A DNA stretch of 64,000 bases from Siphonodentalium dalli (GCA_032622095.1 CP136062.1:152390875-152454874), one strand, 5' to 3'. Counted from the stretch's first letter, positions 31,903 to 43,292 are shown. Numbers and translations: made by a program. The notes: a model not told the origin generated them from the letters alone.

Positions 31903-34542
31903 TCATCCGTATAATGCTTTCGGCAGAACAACACATTTTAGGATCTGCCTCAGTGAAACAGGAGTCAAAGATGCAGTTAACTGTCTCTTAGCAATTGAGA
32001 AAAATGTTTTGCGCATTTTCAGAGAAACTAAGTGTCCATGTGATTTTCCTGTAGCGAATTTATCTTGTACAATTCCTAAGTGCGTGCTCTCTGTTTTCTC
32101 TGGAATGGTGTTCGGGCCTAAATGCCATGTTCTGTGAGCTTTGGAGTGGCCACTTTTTGACTCGTTAAATACAATAATGTTGCTTTTAGTACAAGAGAAA
32201 GAAAATCGCCACCTGATGCTGTATTGATAACACATGTCGATTAAACTGTCGAGGCCAATTTTAGAGAGGGATATAAGTGTTATATCGTCCGCCGTAGTAG
32301 GTGCCGCGCATGAAATATTATTTATGGAGAGTCCCATTCGTGTGGTCGTTAGGATTTCAAGAAGGTCATTTATGTACACTAAGTAGCAAAAAGGTGAGAG
32401 GATACCTCCTTGCCTTGTTCCTTGGCTAATCACAAAGGAGTTTGACAGACATCCGTTATAACGAACTTGGCTTGTGATGTCACTGTATATGCACTGTAAC
32501 ATGCAAATGGCTTTTCTTGAAAAACCAAGGCGAAGAAACTTGAATAACAGTCCGGTGTGCCATACTTTGTCGAAAGCTTTTTTAGAGTCTAAAAATGCAA
32601 CATAAAGTTTGGAACTGTTTTCATGTGCGTACGATATGGCCTCTTGAAGGACGAAAGTTGTCATGTTACAGCCTACCCTAGATTGAAATCCATTCTGAAG
32701 GTCATGTGGGAATGCAGCCAGTATGTCACTATCCATGAATCGTTTGAGAAGTATGGCTTCAAATATTTTGTATAACACGGGTAGTAATGATATCGCTCGG
32801 TAACTGTCCGGGAGAGTTGCAGGTTTAGGTTCTCCCTTGTATATTGGCACGATAATACCCGCTTTTAACGTCTCTGGAATATATTCAAAATCAAGAAATG
32901 CGTTGAACAACTTGCACAAACACAATAACAAGAGATCCGTTCCATGTCGCACGTGTTCGTTGGTTATACCATCATGACCGCTTGCTTTGCCAGATTTTAG
33001 TTTCCTTATAACATTTTCAATTTCAGCCGAAGTTATGGGAATTCCAAACAAAGGACATGTTTTATGCCCGCTTTTCAAACATTCAGATACTTCCCTCTCT
33101 AGATAGGCTTCAAATAACGTGTCTTCGTGTGCTGGGGAACTGTACAGGTCTTCGAAATATGCGGCCCAGCCAGAAAGAATGTCAGCATGGTTTCTACAGA
33201 CCTGACCGCTGAATTCCATAGCAGAACAGATTGCCGGTGATGCTCCTTTTTGTGGTCGCAATGAACGCCAGAATAACTTATGGTTGTTTCTTGCATGTGA
33301 CTCAAGTGTGTAGCTTAAGTTTCCTTGGTAATTTCGAACTGCATGCCTATGTACCCGCCTAAAATCACGCTTTGCTTGTTTGTGATCCACATACGTCCGT
33401 TTGCATGCGCTACGTGGCTTGCCGTCTTCTGACCACGCACGATACATGGAAATTGCGTGTTTTTTAAGATTATCTAGTTCGGAATTCCAATAGGGCTTTC
33501 TGTGTTGTCGTGTAGATCTAACTGGAACGGCAGAAGATGCAGCTGCATGCAATGCGTCTACAATGTCGTCATAGAAAAATGCGATATCGTGCTTGGAATG
33601 GATCACGCGGTTACACAGATCAGCGCATCTCACATCCAAAGTGTTTTTATACAAAATTGTGTCCATACGGCTCCACAAGTAAGCTATTTTTGTTTGCGTT
33701 GGCTGAATATTATTAGAAATGTCCGGGAGTGTCATCTTGCATGTTACTGGCATATGATTCGAAGTATTGATTGCATTGTCAGACAGAATCCTGCTAATTT
33801 GTATTAAGTCTCTATCACGTGAAGACACCAAAATATGATCAACGAGAGAGGGCTTGTTTGTTAAACAATATGGTATGTGAGAGAATTCATTACCGCCGCA
33901 CGCGTTGCTTGCTGTTGTAGAAATCAGTTCACAATTATCCAAAAACTGAAGAAATAATTCGGAACGATCATTGAGATCAATGGGCGCAGTGTTTAACGAC
34001 CCTTTCGGTATGTGAGCGTTAAAGTCCCCCATTATTATCACACTTCCTTCTGCAGAGTACATCGCACATAGTTCCACTAAAGATTCGAGGCATTCACTAA
34101 AATAGTCATCTCCGTGATTTGTGTTAGGGAGGTAGACTTGAATAATTGTCAGAATGTGTTTGTCCATTATCAACTGGACACCAACGAATCTATTCTCGTC
34201 GATACTGATTGCTGTGCATTTATGTTGAAGGGAATTGTGAATAAGCAATCCAACACCGTCTCTTGTGAACTTTCCACCTGTTTTTGTTTTAATTACAGTT
34301 CCTGGCTTGGCTGTGTATATATATTTGTCACTTAAAGTGTGTAAAAAACACAAGTTTTCTGAGTCTAGCCAGTGTTCTGATACGCCAACAATTTGATAGC
34401 TCTCACGTTTAAGAATGTCAGATAAATATGAAGCGCTACCTTTTATCCCTGTGGCATTCCACGTGAAAATTCCAATTTCAGAAATTGTAACCATGGATAG
34501 TATTTTAACGAGCGCGTTTGTGCCATGGGCGACAGTAGGCAC
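31903..34542 (-). CDS. LINE retrotransposon ORF: APE-type endonuclease and reverse transcriptase (879 aa to the TGA)
   Basis: The protein starts with an EEP/APE endonuclease: N29 in FTWNATG, E56 in SEHWLD, GDFN at 172-175, DH at 235-236 and SNH at 261-263, where many family members have SDH. Reverse transcriptase follows: IVPIYKGEPKP, motif A AFLDSKKAFD (catalytic D about 652), GTRQGGILSP at about 708 and the catalytic TADD at about 750-753. Together with the next segment, the frame spans 1,181 codons, the right size for a single-ORF LINE. In the family, the endonuclease nicks the target and the RT copies the RNA in place. The start is the most upstream ATG in frame. A second ATG lies at residue 17. 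No separate ORF1 was found upstream. Clade not assigned; a 5'-truncated relative lies at 58391-60895. Confidence 0.9.
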   Translation of the reverse strand: MPTVAHGTNALVKILSMVTISEIGIFTWNATGIKGSASYLSDILKRESYQIVGVSEHWLDSENLCFLHTLSDKYIYTAKPGTVIKTKTGGKFTRDGVGLLIHNSLQHKCTAISIDENRFVGVQLIMDKHILTIIQVYLPNTNHGDDYFSECLESLVELCAMYSAEGSVIIMGDFNAHIPKGSLNTAPIDLNDRSELFLQFLDNCELISTTASNACGGNEFSHIPYCLTNKPSLVDHILVSSRDRDLIQISRILSDNAINTSNHMPVTCKMTLPDISNNIQPTQTKIAYLWSRMDTILYKNTLDVRCADLCNRVIHSKHDIAFFYDDIVDALHAAASSAVPVRSTRQHRKPYWNSELDNLKKHAISMYRAWSEDGKPRSACKRTYVDHKQAKRDFRRVHRHAVRNYQGNLSYTLESHARNNHKLFWRSLRPQKGASPAICSAMEFSGQVCRNHADILSGWAAYFEDLYSSPAHEDTLFEAYLEREVSECLKSGHKTCPLFGIPITSAEIENVIRKLKSGKASGHDGITNEHVRHGTDLLLLCLCKLFNAFLDFEYIPETLKAGIIVPIYKGEPKPATLPDSYRAISLLPVLYKIFEAILLKRFMDSDILAAFPHDLQNGFQSRVGCNMTTFVLQEAISYAHENSSKLYVAFLDSKKAFDKVWHTGLLFKFLRLGFSRKAICMLQCIYSDITSQVRYNGCLSNSFVISQGTRQGGILSPFCYLVYINDLLEILTTTRMGLSINNISCAAPTTADDITLISLSKIGLDSLIDMCYQYSIRWRFSFSCTKSNIIVFNESKSGHSKAHRTWHLGPNTIPEKTESTHLGIVQDKFATGKSHGHLVSLKMRKTFFSIAKRQLTASLTPVSLRQILKCVVLPKALYG

Positions 34543-35167
34543 CTATTGGCCAGAAACCAGTGTCTATTAATGGATAACTGTGGTCCTTAATTACATTGAG
34601 TTGTGCACAGACCATGTCCCCCGGAGACACCCGAATCGTCGCGGCTTCCCCCAGAGACACCCGACTCGTCTCGGCAAATCAAAGATCCGCCTCGTTGCAT
34701 ATCCGTGCTTGATGTCTGCATTTCTTGTTAGCGAGCTGTTCTGATCTGTGACCACGGAACACGCTAGTGATTACCATACTATGTTTAGTTTGAGGTTAAT
34801 TTGAACACCCAACTGGGTTAATACACAAATAATCCAAAATATCAAACCAAAATTTCAGCTATTCATGCATATTATTATATACCGCCTCCGTCTGATTTAA
34901 CACACATATAGATGACGTCATAATCAAATGTTGGTAACGCAAAAACTAACTGCGTGAAAAATGTTCAAATGTAATTTTAAATCTTCACAAAAACTAATGC
35001 AGGGCTGAAGAAATTCACCAAGTTAATATAACTACACATACATTTGTGAAAACATTCTGTGAATATGACATGTGTAACATAATAATATGTAACGTAACAG
35101 GAGACTAAAAGTAAAATTGATGATTTCAATTTTAGTTAAACTCTCCGTGCAGGTAAACAAAACGAGC
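34543..35167. other. Upstream flank of the LINE
   Basis: Holds a tandem pair of 30-bp units at 34618-34677 (CCCCCGGAGACACCCGAATC ... / CCCCCAGAGACACCCGACTC ...), GC-rich compared with the surroundings, 75-135 bp from the ORF start. This could be part of the 5' UTR of the LINE, where repeats are common, but the element's 5' end is not defined. Confidence 0.5.
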
Positions 35168-35245
35168 TTCTATAATGGGGTATGATGCACGTGTCTATCT
35201 CCGATGTGGTGATTCGCCATCAAGTCAAAAGATAAACGTCCCACT
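35168..35245. repeat. Fragment of family C 420-bp unit
   Basis: ATGGGGTATGATGCACGTGT, CTATCTCCGATGTGGTGATT, CGCCATCAAGTC match 25672-25760 (GGGATATGATGCATGTTTCT, GATGTGGTGATTCGCCATCA). Only about 75 bp is present. Confidence 0.75.
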
Positions 35246-35819
35246 GAATGTCACAGAAGCCGTGTCCAATCAGAAACCACGTCCACCTCGGTATCTGTTG
35301 CCAGCTTTTATTGCTACCATATATGCTTAACGTATGCGAGCTTGCATACTTGTTGATTCGAGCTCCCAAATGTTTTCTACGTAAGTTGGAAGGAGGTATA
35401 AGATAGGTTGACAAATATGCGAAATATCGATATACCTGCTTCGCGTTGTGCTCTGAAAAAAGACTTACCATGCATCGTCACAGCCATTTTTCACACAGAA
35501 ATAAAACAAGCGCTCTAAATGTCTACCATAACAGGAATAGACAGACACGGAACGCTATTATCTGTTCCATTTCGTGTATGTGGCTGTGTTTTGTTTGGGA
35601 CCCAATTAACATCGTGTTCAAAGTTGTATTTGTTATGACTTCAGTGCGGGACATATAATGATGGTAGAAAGGTAATTAAAGTTGGCGCCAGTAAATTGAA
35701 CTTGAGAAGAGGCTCGTGAGTCCATTTTTTTGGCTCCCGTGTCTATTTTGTGAAGAAAAATAGCGACTATGATAATTATGTTGCTTGATATATCAGGCAT
35801 TGGAACATAATTGGTTTAA
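35246..35819. other. Unassigned DNA
   Basis: Contains AAAACAAGCGCTCTAAATGT then CTACCATAACAGGAATAGAC, a diverged relative of the CGCTCTTTAT/CCATATCAGG motif. No supported gene. Confidence 0.4.
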
Positions 35820-35925
35820 ACAATATTTTATTTAAACTAAACAGAACAAAAGTACACATGATACATTGACACGAAATATATAATATAAATGTTCAAAAGA
35901 GGATTGGGCAACAAGCTACGAGGCT
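35820..35925 (-). repeat. LINE 3' UTR tail fragment (CR1/Jockey-like family)
   Basis: AATATTTTATTTAAACTAAA, CATGATACATTGACACGAAA, TATATAATAT match the 3' end of the LINE at 16813-16890 (ATATTTTATTTAAATATACA, GCATGATACATTTGACAAAT). This is a heavily 5'-truncated insertion on the minus strand. Confidence 0.6.
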
Positions 35926-35972
35926 TTTGTTACGTCGTAAGCTTAGAAAATACATGTTACCCCAGGTATCTT

Positions 35973-36386
35973 GGTTCTGAATGGTCCGATTATAAAGTTT
36001 AGATTGGGTGGAACGTTTCTAGTATGCCTTCTATTACCTTTCATTCTTATTATTCATAATAATGACCATGTTGTTTGTATTGTTCATAGAGCACATTGGT
36101 GTATCTTGCACCAATCCATGGTTATAATTAATTCGTTCGTTGCATATATTATATTGTGTATAAAAGGAGCTGGTCCCATGGTTCTGTATGGTCCGATTAT
36201 AAAGTTTAGATTGGGTGGAACGTTTCTAGTATGCCTTCCATTACATTTCATTCTTATTATTCATAATAATTACCATGTTGTTTTTATCGTTCATAGAGCA
36301 CATTGGTGTTTCTTTCACCAATCCATGGTTCAAATTAATTCGTTCGTCGCATATATTCTATTGTGTATAAAAGGAGCTGGTCCCAT
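35973..36386. repeat. 207-bp tandem duplication, open in one frame
   Basis: Two copies (35973 and 36180) begin GGTTCTGNATGGTCCGATTA and end GTATAAAAGGAGCTGGTCCC. 207 is divisible by three, and one plus-strand frame reads through both copies for 143 codons with a hydrophobic stretch (FLVCLLLPFILII). The frame has no ATG near its start, and an in-frame TAG lies just upstream at 35944. Each copy also holds the inverted pair ATTGGTG...CACCAAT. I treat it as a repeat, not a gene. Confidence 0.85.
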
Positions 36387-36399
36387 AAATAGCCGGATT

Positions 36400-37220
36400 T
36401 AGTGTACAGTCCCCCTTTCAGTTGAAACCTTCAAATAGCTCTCATTCGTTTTCCACTCATATGGACTGAGATTTTTAACTTTGTCGATTGTAGCTAGCAG
36501 AGCATTAAGATTGCATTTTTACCCAACTAGTCGTTCCATAATAAAGTAGGTACCATTCCATCTGGTTTCACTCATTTTAAAGCTTATGTGCAGGCATTCT
36601 TAAAGTTTTCTGCATTTCTTATAGTTTATGTGTCCATTCGGCACTGTGGTGAAAATGAGCGGCAAATTGCTTGCATTTTGGCGATAACATGTCGCACTCC
36701 TGTGAAATTCTTTATATCATCTTTTATTACTAGCTGCATGGTACGTACAAAACAGTTTAGCGACGTGAATTGTTATGGAAACAGTCTACATGCTGCTTGT
36801 ACATTTGCAGCATTGTCTGATACAGCATAGAATTTAATTTTCTTATTTTCCCACTTATTCGGCATCCACCTATTAACAGAATTGACTAATTCCCATGATA
36901 TGTTCTCCGCGTTGTGACTCTGGGGCATGTATGCTATATCGAGACAAAAGTCCCCCAGTTGAAAATCATCACTTAGGAAATGCCCGGTAACTGCCATGCA
37001 CGCGTCGTTAGCCCTGCAGGGAGTTCCAGTGATCAGTCCTTAGACCAACTGTGTCTGTTGTGCGGATAATTTGCCAATGGTGTCCACCTTCATTTGCTGG
37101 TAGATTTGTGGAATAAATAAATTTCCACCGTAGTGCCTTGCGTGGAGGAAGCCGATACGCAGGCTGGATCTTGCCAGTGTCGTATCTGAATAACCAAATT
37201 GCACTTTGAAGGACGATTTG
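36400..37220 (-). pseudogene. hAT-family transposase relic
   Basis: Minus-strand frames in order: FIPQIYQQMKVDTIGKL (pre-catalytic helix region), TDHWNSLQ (the TD.W motif of hAT), then after a frameshift MAVTGHFLSDDFQLGDFCLD, VNSVNRWMPNKWENKK, VSDNAANVQAACR (the catalytic-domain TDNAANM motif), then MQLVIKDDIKNFTGVRHVI and KPDGMVPTLLWND (the RWNS region, altered). Stops and at least three frameshifts interrupt it. The C-terminal dimerisation domain is missing, and the relic ends at the 207-bp duplication. In the family the enzyme cuts and pastes hAT DNA and makes 8-bp duplications. It resembles BED zinc-finger type hATs. No terminal repeats were located. Confidence 0.78.
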
Positions 37221-37225
37221 ACAGA

Positions 37226-37325
37226 GGCATGAAAGGTTGTGGGGCATACAAGGCTGTGACGCATACAAGGCTTGGGCATACAAGGCTGTGAAGAATACAA
37301 GTTTGTGGGGCACACAAAGCTGGGG
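37226..37325. repeat. 16-17-bp minisatellite in the hAT flank
   Basis: GCATACAAGGCTGTGA-type units repeat about six times with length variation of 15-18 bp (GCATGAAAGGTTGTGG, GCATACAAGGCTTGG, GAATACAAGTTTGTGG, GCACACAAAGCTGGG). Confidence 0.85.
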
Positions 37326-37514
37326 GCTTTTTATTTGAGAAAAATGTTCGCTTCCGTTTTCTTAGTCCGTGTCACCTTCTTGGTCAGTGTCATCTTTTTA
37401 AAGCGAGTCCACGTGTGGACATGTATGCATACATGAGGATGCGGACGACGTTCACTTCGACAATGAAACGAGTACTATGAAAAACTAGGGCGTGGTAAAA
37501 TACGCTCGTGATAA

Positions 37515-37720
37515 TTCCGACAAAGTCCATAACTCTGGTGAAAATTGGCGGGTGGAACCCAAATTCTAACCTGACCTGTATTTTGGGCTAGTAAACTCAC
37601 ATACCAAATTTCATTCCATGAATGCAGATCAGAATTACTAAAGTTATCACCCGGAAACCAAAAGCGAACGGATGGGCATACGGACGGACGAACAGACCAA
37701 TAAATATAATAAGTCCTATT
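37515..37720. repeat. Dispersed repeat family D, full-looking copy
   Basis: GTCCATAACTCTGGTGAAAA, TTGGCGGGTGGAACCCAAAT, CACATACCAAATTTCATTCC, AAAAGCGAACGGATGGGCAT and GGACGGACGAACAGACCAA. The GGACGGACG tail creates the VRPSVCPSVR-like minus-strand frame, which is not a gene. Confidence 0.75.
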
Positions 37721-37727
37721 TAAAAAA

Positions 37728-37865
37728 AACGGTTGTATAAAAAACATCACCACACATCATGGCAAGCAAGACAAACCATGTCTGTTTCTGAATAACTTTA
37801 AAAATAACGGTCCTATAAAAAGCATCACCACACATGGCAAGACAAACCGTCTGTTTCTAAATAAC
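37728..37865. repeat. ~70-bp tandem duplication
   Basis: CGGTTGTATAAAAAACATCA and CGGTCCTATAAAAAGCATCA begin two copies. Each continues CCACACAT..GGCAAG, GACAAACC and TCTGTTTCTnAATAACnTT. Confidence 0.85.
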
Positions 37866-39820
37866 CTTTGTAATTATTTGTCTTCAATTATTGGACGGAT
37901 GACATGTAATAAGCACAGAACTACCCGACTCTTTCATGACGATATTAACGGTCCTCGCACCAGGGGGGAGTCGGAAAACATTTGCAGGCACATATGCTGA
38001 TTTTTTACTTTCGACCCTTGTTGGGACCCACCCACCCCCGCGTCCAAATTATTTTCCGTTTTCGGCAGTTTTTTCCAACCATTTTTGGACACCCACCCCC
38101 CTTTTAACACTAAAACAGAGATTTGCGCGGGAAATTCACTGTAAACAGCTGTATATGAATTTATGTGCATACTATTAGTCATGGATGTTAACATTGACAT
38201 GTAAATAGGAACAAGTCATTTTGGGGTCATTCGGTCCAAAAAAAACATGGCTGCCAGCAGCCATCTTGGATTTCAAAATTCAATCCATTAGCATCGGCTA
38301 CATTTATGTTAATATTGACATATAGAAGTGTTTTAAGCCAAACTCATTGCAAAATCAGTCAAAAAGACTTGCAGGAAAAATATTTTTGAGTTGCGGAAAT
38401 TTTTTGTTGTTGGTCCTATCGACCACCCACCCACCCCGGCATACGTGCCCGGAAAAAACGTTTTGTCCACCCCCCCCCCCCTGCTCGCACGGCGATTGGC
38501 GCGCCTTTCGGCTAATTATAACACAATGAGTGCTTGCGGACGGCGTCATAACGCTGATTTGGGCTATTTATCAAGTTTCTTTAGTATAAATATTCAGCAA
38601 TTTTGAAAATTCGACACACAGAATATTACATTAGAACATCAATGTTGTTTCATTTTCAGTTCAGTATATTGAGCAGCTAGACAGTTGAGCATCCGATGTA
38701 TGTTTCATTATATGTGCAGCCGACTTGATAGGATCTACATTCTCGAAACTCGATGTTCATGGTCCAGAATCTAGGCGTTTGAACTGTTTTATTTATACTG
38801 GCTGTCACCAAATTGATGTGCATATCTCATCGAGTTGAAATTCGGTTTTTATGAAATAAAATTATGTAAAGTTCCCCACAAGGACTCTATATGATACGTA
38901 GTGGAGCAACCACACACGCGTGGCCCGAATTTGCTTTCATCGGCGACATAACCCAAAGAATAATTTATGTAACATCATGCAATGCCCCCCCCCCCCCCTT
39001 GGAGACGACATGACAAGTATGGTCATGGATTGTGCACTCTTGTCTGGATTCTGGCCCACACAGCCAACATGACGTAAATGACGTCATGAACCGTGCCATG
39101 ACGTCTTCTCTGATTTTCATTAAGCTAACTAACGAAATTGTTTTTGTTTTCATCTCATTGGTCCACGGCCGATTCCGCAATTTTACAATCTCCAGATAGT
39201 TGCTAACCGGAAGTCACGTGTCAATTTCACCAAAAGCAAAAACAAAACAAAAACATACACGCACATCGCTATAGAAACAAATATAAATGTATGACGTCCT
39301 CATTCACCTTCGCCTGATAACGAGCGCTTGTGGTTGCTATTATCAGCACCCAGCCTACAGTACAGCGACTACTCGTCCAATGTTTAGTATAGAAAGGGTT
39401 AACGACATCGTGCAGTGACGCTGAAGTGTTGTTTTCAAGAGAAAAGCGCTAACCTACGAGATAACCGTCTGTGCCATTCCGCGCGCATTTTGTTTAACTG
39501 TAAATATGCCCATTCGTTGCAGTCCTATCTCATCGCAAAATATCCTCATGAAAATAGGTTCACATCGGACCTAAATATTCACAAAGGTTCATATTTGACT
39601 TATTTGATTCTGAAATAAGCTCACGTGGAAGGTGTACCAGTTTTTCCGTTGAATGGTGCGGGCCACAGTGAACACACATTGTAAGAGCGTTCATCTTGTA
39701 AGTCGTGTCGATGAAAAAAGTAGATTAAATTGTGCCGATATGGGCTTATTTCGAATTGAAATAAGCTCTATATTTACTTATTTTGAACGGCACATTTTAC
39801 GCCCGTATAGAGCGTAATTT
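37866..39820. other. Unassigned DNA with C-rich patches
   Basis: Pyrimidine-rich CCACCC tracts occur at 38023-38040, 38090-38103, 38423-38436 and 38468-38482, and a C run at 38984-38998. The text ATGGCTGCCAGCAGCCATCT (38249) resembles the ATGGCnGCC motifs of 61.8-62.8 kb. Short frames (60-95 codons) on both strands have no recognisable domain. TTATTTCGAATTGAAATAA near 39750 is a small palindrome. Confidence 0.45.
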
Positions 39821-40115
39821 TTCCTCAAATAAAAAGTAACAAATGTAACATTAACTAATAGGTAAAGTAACAAGAAGTAACCATGTGTACCCCGTGCACC
39901 CATGAGACTGAAAGCAGTTCAGGGAATATCTTTTCTAATTTGTACCCAATGTAACCAGGTACCTTGGGATTTCCAAGGGAAAAAAATAAAAGCAACAAAT
40001 GTAACATTAACTAATTGGTAAAGTAACCAGAAGTAACTGTGTACCCCATGCACCCATGGGCATGGAAGTAGTTCCGGGATTATGTATTATAATTGCACCC
40101 AATGTAACCGACGTA
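39821..40115. repeat. ~165-bp tandem duplication
   Basis: AACAAATGTAACATTAACTA begins both copies (about 39838 and 40003). Both contain GGTAAAGTAACnAGAAGTAA, TGTACCCCNTGCACCCATG and ACCCAATGTAACC. Confidence 0.88.
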
Positions 40116-41246
40116 ACAACAGAGTACAAAAGTTGTGATTTTTTTTGGCGTACCAAAATTTGCCATATATGCAGATAACTCTTAAAAAAACTACGAGGAC
40201 AACTCTTTTCGCTGCAGTGACTAATGTATTTGGAAACACCGCGAGCTTTAAGTTGATCGTGACCTTACTGTCATCCTGCCAATTAAACCTGCTGCCAAGA
40301 TCGATAATGCCATATATAACGGCGTACAGTATATGTGGATAAATTAATTGGAAGCTTCGGATCTCGACTATCAATGGAAAAAAACTCGCTAGGAAATACA
40401 GCTTCGTTCGTGTGCAGAATATTCCTATACAGTCGTGATTCGATGGCTTTATTCAATTAGTCGATAATGCCGATATCAGAGACCTTTAGGTCTTTTCCCT
40501 TTAATTTCGTTTCATTTCCCGTTCCGTTCCTTTGCATAAAATAATTAGCGGTGCGTATGAGAACGCAGTGTGTCTTAAACACATTAGACTGGGGTGAATC
40601 CAGGTTTTAAAAGCCCGAGGACTGTACAGGACATGGAGGATATTTGGAGCTTAGATATAGTTAACAGTGGTGCATGGTGGTATCTCCGACGAATGTTGGT
40701 CGCACTGAACTCGTACGTGAGGCCGTCTAGCTTGGGTATATGCAAGGGTGGTCCTAGGGCTTACAAACAACTAATTATCTTCCATAGGCGACAGTGTTAA
40801 CTGTACTTCCCGCCAGCGATGAGTTGTGACTTAGAATTTTCTCTCAGAACGTCGTCCGATACACCATTCGATGTCAAAACACGCGCCCTTTTCTATATAT
40901 TTAAAAAACGATAATCTTGCACTTCAACAACTAACCCATTTACTCCACAAAAATCAGCAGCATAACAATATACAGACCCCTTCCATAACATCCGAGTCCC
41001 CACCAGACTCGTCATGGCCATCTAAACAAAATTGAACTCAAGAAGCATTACTCTATATAACTAGTTAATTGTAACTTGATTTGACCGTCCAGCGATCGCG
41101 AAGTTAGTTGATTGATTGTTTATTAACTCAACGCCACAATTAAGCGGCGAATACAGAGTACTAATTAACATATATACATATATTTACAAAAGGGGGCCAC
41201 TGTTGTCTGGCTTGCCATTTTCATACATGTATGGCAGAAGTGTATA
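40116..41246. other. Unassigned DNA
   Basis: No repeat or motif-bearing frame. Short frames on both strands only. Confidence 0.4.
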
Positions 41247-41247
41247 G

Positions 41248-41627
41248 TTGCACTATCATCATCATCATCATCATCACCAACATCATCATCATCATCATTA
41301 TCATAATCATAATCATCATCATCATCATCATAATAATCATCATCGTCAACATGATCATGATCATGATCATCATCATCATCATCATCATCACCATTATCAT
41401 CATCGTCATCATCGTCATCATCGTCTTCATCGTCGTCGTCATCGTCGTCGCCACAACCACCGTCATCATCATCATCATCGTCGTCGCCTGTGCACAATCA
41501 CCGTCATCATCATCATAATGGTAATCATCATCTTCATCATCGTCATCATCATCATCATCATCAACATCATTGTCGTCGTCATCGTCGTCATCATCATTAT
41601 CATCATTGCCATCATGAGCATGATCAC
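41248..41627. repeat. CAT/ATC trinucleotide microsatellite, ~380 bp
   Basis: Almost pure CAT repeats with CGT, CAA and TAT interruptions. All six frames are open through much of it, giving poly-His, poly-Ile, poly-Asp and poly-Met readings, none of which I consider genes. Confidence 0.97.
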
Positions 41628-41727
41628 TATAACCACACAAAGATCTGCACGGCAACCATGCTCAAAATAGCCGTACGTATGAGGTAGCAGGTCCACTAGT
41701 GTTGAAGGGTACCCAGCTTAATACATC

Positions 41728-41817
41728 GTGCGGTTGAGTACCTCGCTTAACGAATCAGTGCGGTTGAGTACCATGTATATCGAATCAGTGCGGTTGAGTA
41801 CCTCGCTTTACGAAATC
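41728..41817. repeat. 30-bp x 3 tandem repeat
   Basis: GTGCGGTTGAGTACCTCGCT or GTGCGGTTGAGTACCATGTA then a CGAAtca-type end: three units in perfect 30-bp register. Confidence 0.92.
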
Positions 41818-43197
41818 TCGGACTGGGATCGCATGATACAAAGGGAAATAACCCGCGCGTATTTGCTGAAGTAATTAAACAAGATAAAAAAAATTAGTGT
41901 TGACCAACAATATTTGGTGACTAAATTGAACTCTATCCATTTGTTAAAGTTGGCAGTGATGACACACAAGGGCATACATGTGAAGAAAGCCCAAGTGTGG
42001 GTAATTAAGTACGACGGAAAGAGGGGGAATCGTTTAGGCTACCAAATCGTTCCTTTGCCGCCCAGTTTGTTTACTGTTGCACACAATTGTAAAAGCGAAC
42101 AGTGGGTGGAAAATAAAGGACACTTTATATTGTTCAAGCCACACAAACTGCCGCTGATAATGCGGTGGTAATGGTGTATGTGTAGAATGTCAGTAACTGT
42201 CTAAGTGATAGCAGGTCAAACGAGGTGTTAAGTTTAAGTTTCCAAATTTCATGTCATTGTCAGACTCCTAATCCTGAACATTAAAATACAATGAGTGATT
42301 TATCACCGATGTCAGGTCAGGGGGAACTGCCAAAGTCACCTATAAGACCGTTACGTCTTTCAACTAAATGAACACAGGTGACGAGATATCTCATCGCCCA
42401 ATGTCATAACGCTGACGAGGAGATATCTTGTCCGAAATTAATTTCTGTTGATATCAGAATGTTCGTTTCCAAGTGACTTGATTCACTAGTCATCAATGTA
42501 CCATGCAGATGTAGGTCGAGGATAACTAACTGAAACTGACACCTCCTGGGACTGCTACTGCAATGATTAGACTTTGTAAGAGATTGGATTCTTTTAGCTT
42601 TATTGTGCCCCCGATCATCGATCTCGGGGCATCTAGCCAAGGGCTACGCTGTTTATGTTCATATACATTTCACAGAGATGCGGGTTATATCATTGATTGC
42701 ATGAATGAGGTAAGACGGAATAATCCGAATGTATATTAGAGTTATCTTTCATCAGTTGAAGACTAAGAGAAATAAATATGGGGCTTTTATCGAATTAAAA
42801 CGATACATAGTCGATAACTATCGTTCTTAACTGTCGTATCTTCGAAATTATCAGCGGGTATTTCCGCCGTAACAGATAATGAGTGATTCACTGAAATGTC
42901 ACCACAAAGATGGCATAGTATTGCACACCGATGGCTTATTTTTGCGAAATACAGCAAAATTCAATAAAACAAGGTATATCGATCTTGAACAATAAAAACC
43001 TATTACGTCAACAACGTCATTGATGACGTCAACTTTAACAGGACATTTCTTCACTATATTATGGGGTATAGTCTACATTAAGCACACGTTTGTTCAATTA
43101 AATAAAACATTGTCGACCTAAAGTTTAGTATATTACAAGCTACACACTTCAGAGTGTGCAATAAACATAGAACAACAGTTTGATGAACATGTTAACT
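41818..43197. other. Unassigned DNA
   Basis: A plus-strand frame at 41914-42171 (85 codons) starts at an ATG and reads mixed-composition residues, but I recognise no domain. Nothing else supported. Confidence 0.4.
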
Positions 43198-43292
43198 TTA
43201 TTGCACTCGTTTGTCGTGCCGTGCGCGAGGTAAAACTCGAACCTCCGGTTCTCGTTTTACCATCGCGCCACAACAAACTCGTGCAATAATAA
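43198..43292. repeat. Hairpin with tRNA-like B-box sequence
   Basis: TTATTGCACTCGTTTGTCGT...GAGGTAAAACTCGAACC pairs with GGTTCTCGTTTTACC...ACAAACTCGTGCAATAATAA. On the minus strand it contains GGTTCGAGTTTTACC, like a tRNA T-arm, but the arms simply pair and there is no anticodon stem. Confidence 0.85.

Noticed and set aside
37475-37753. 92-codon minus-strand ORF with VRPSVCPSVR
   Set aside because: Produced by the GGACGGACG tail of dispersed repeat family D.
41165-41696. Several poly-Asp, poly-His, poly-Ile and poly-Met frames
   Set aside because: All are readings of the CAT microsatellite.
43198-43292. tRNA gene on the minus strand
   Set aside because: GGTTCGAG resembles a B box, but the sequence is a plain hairpin with no anticodon arm or acceptor stem.
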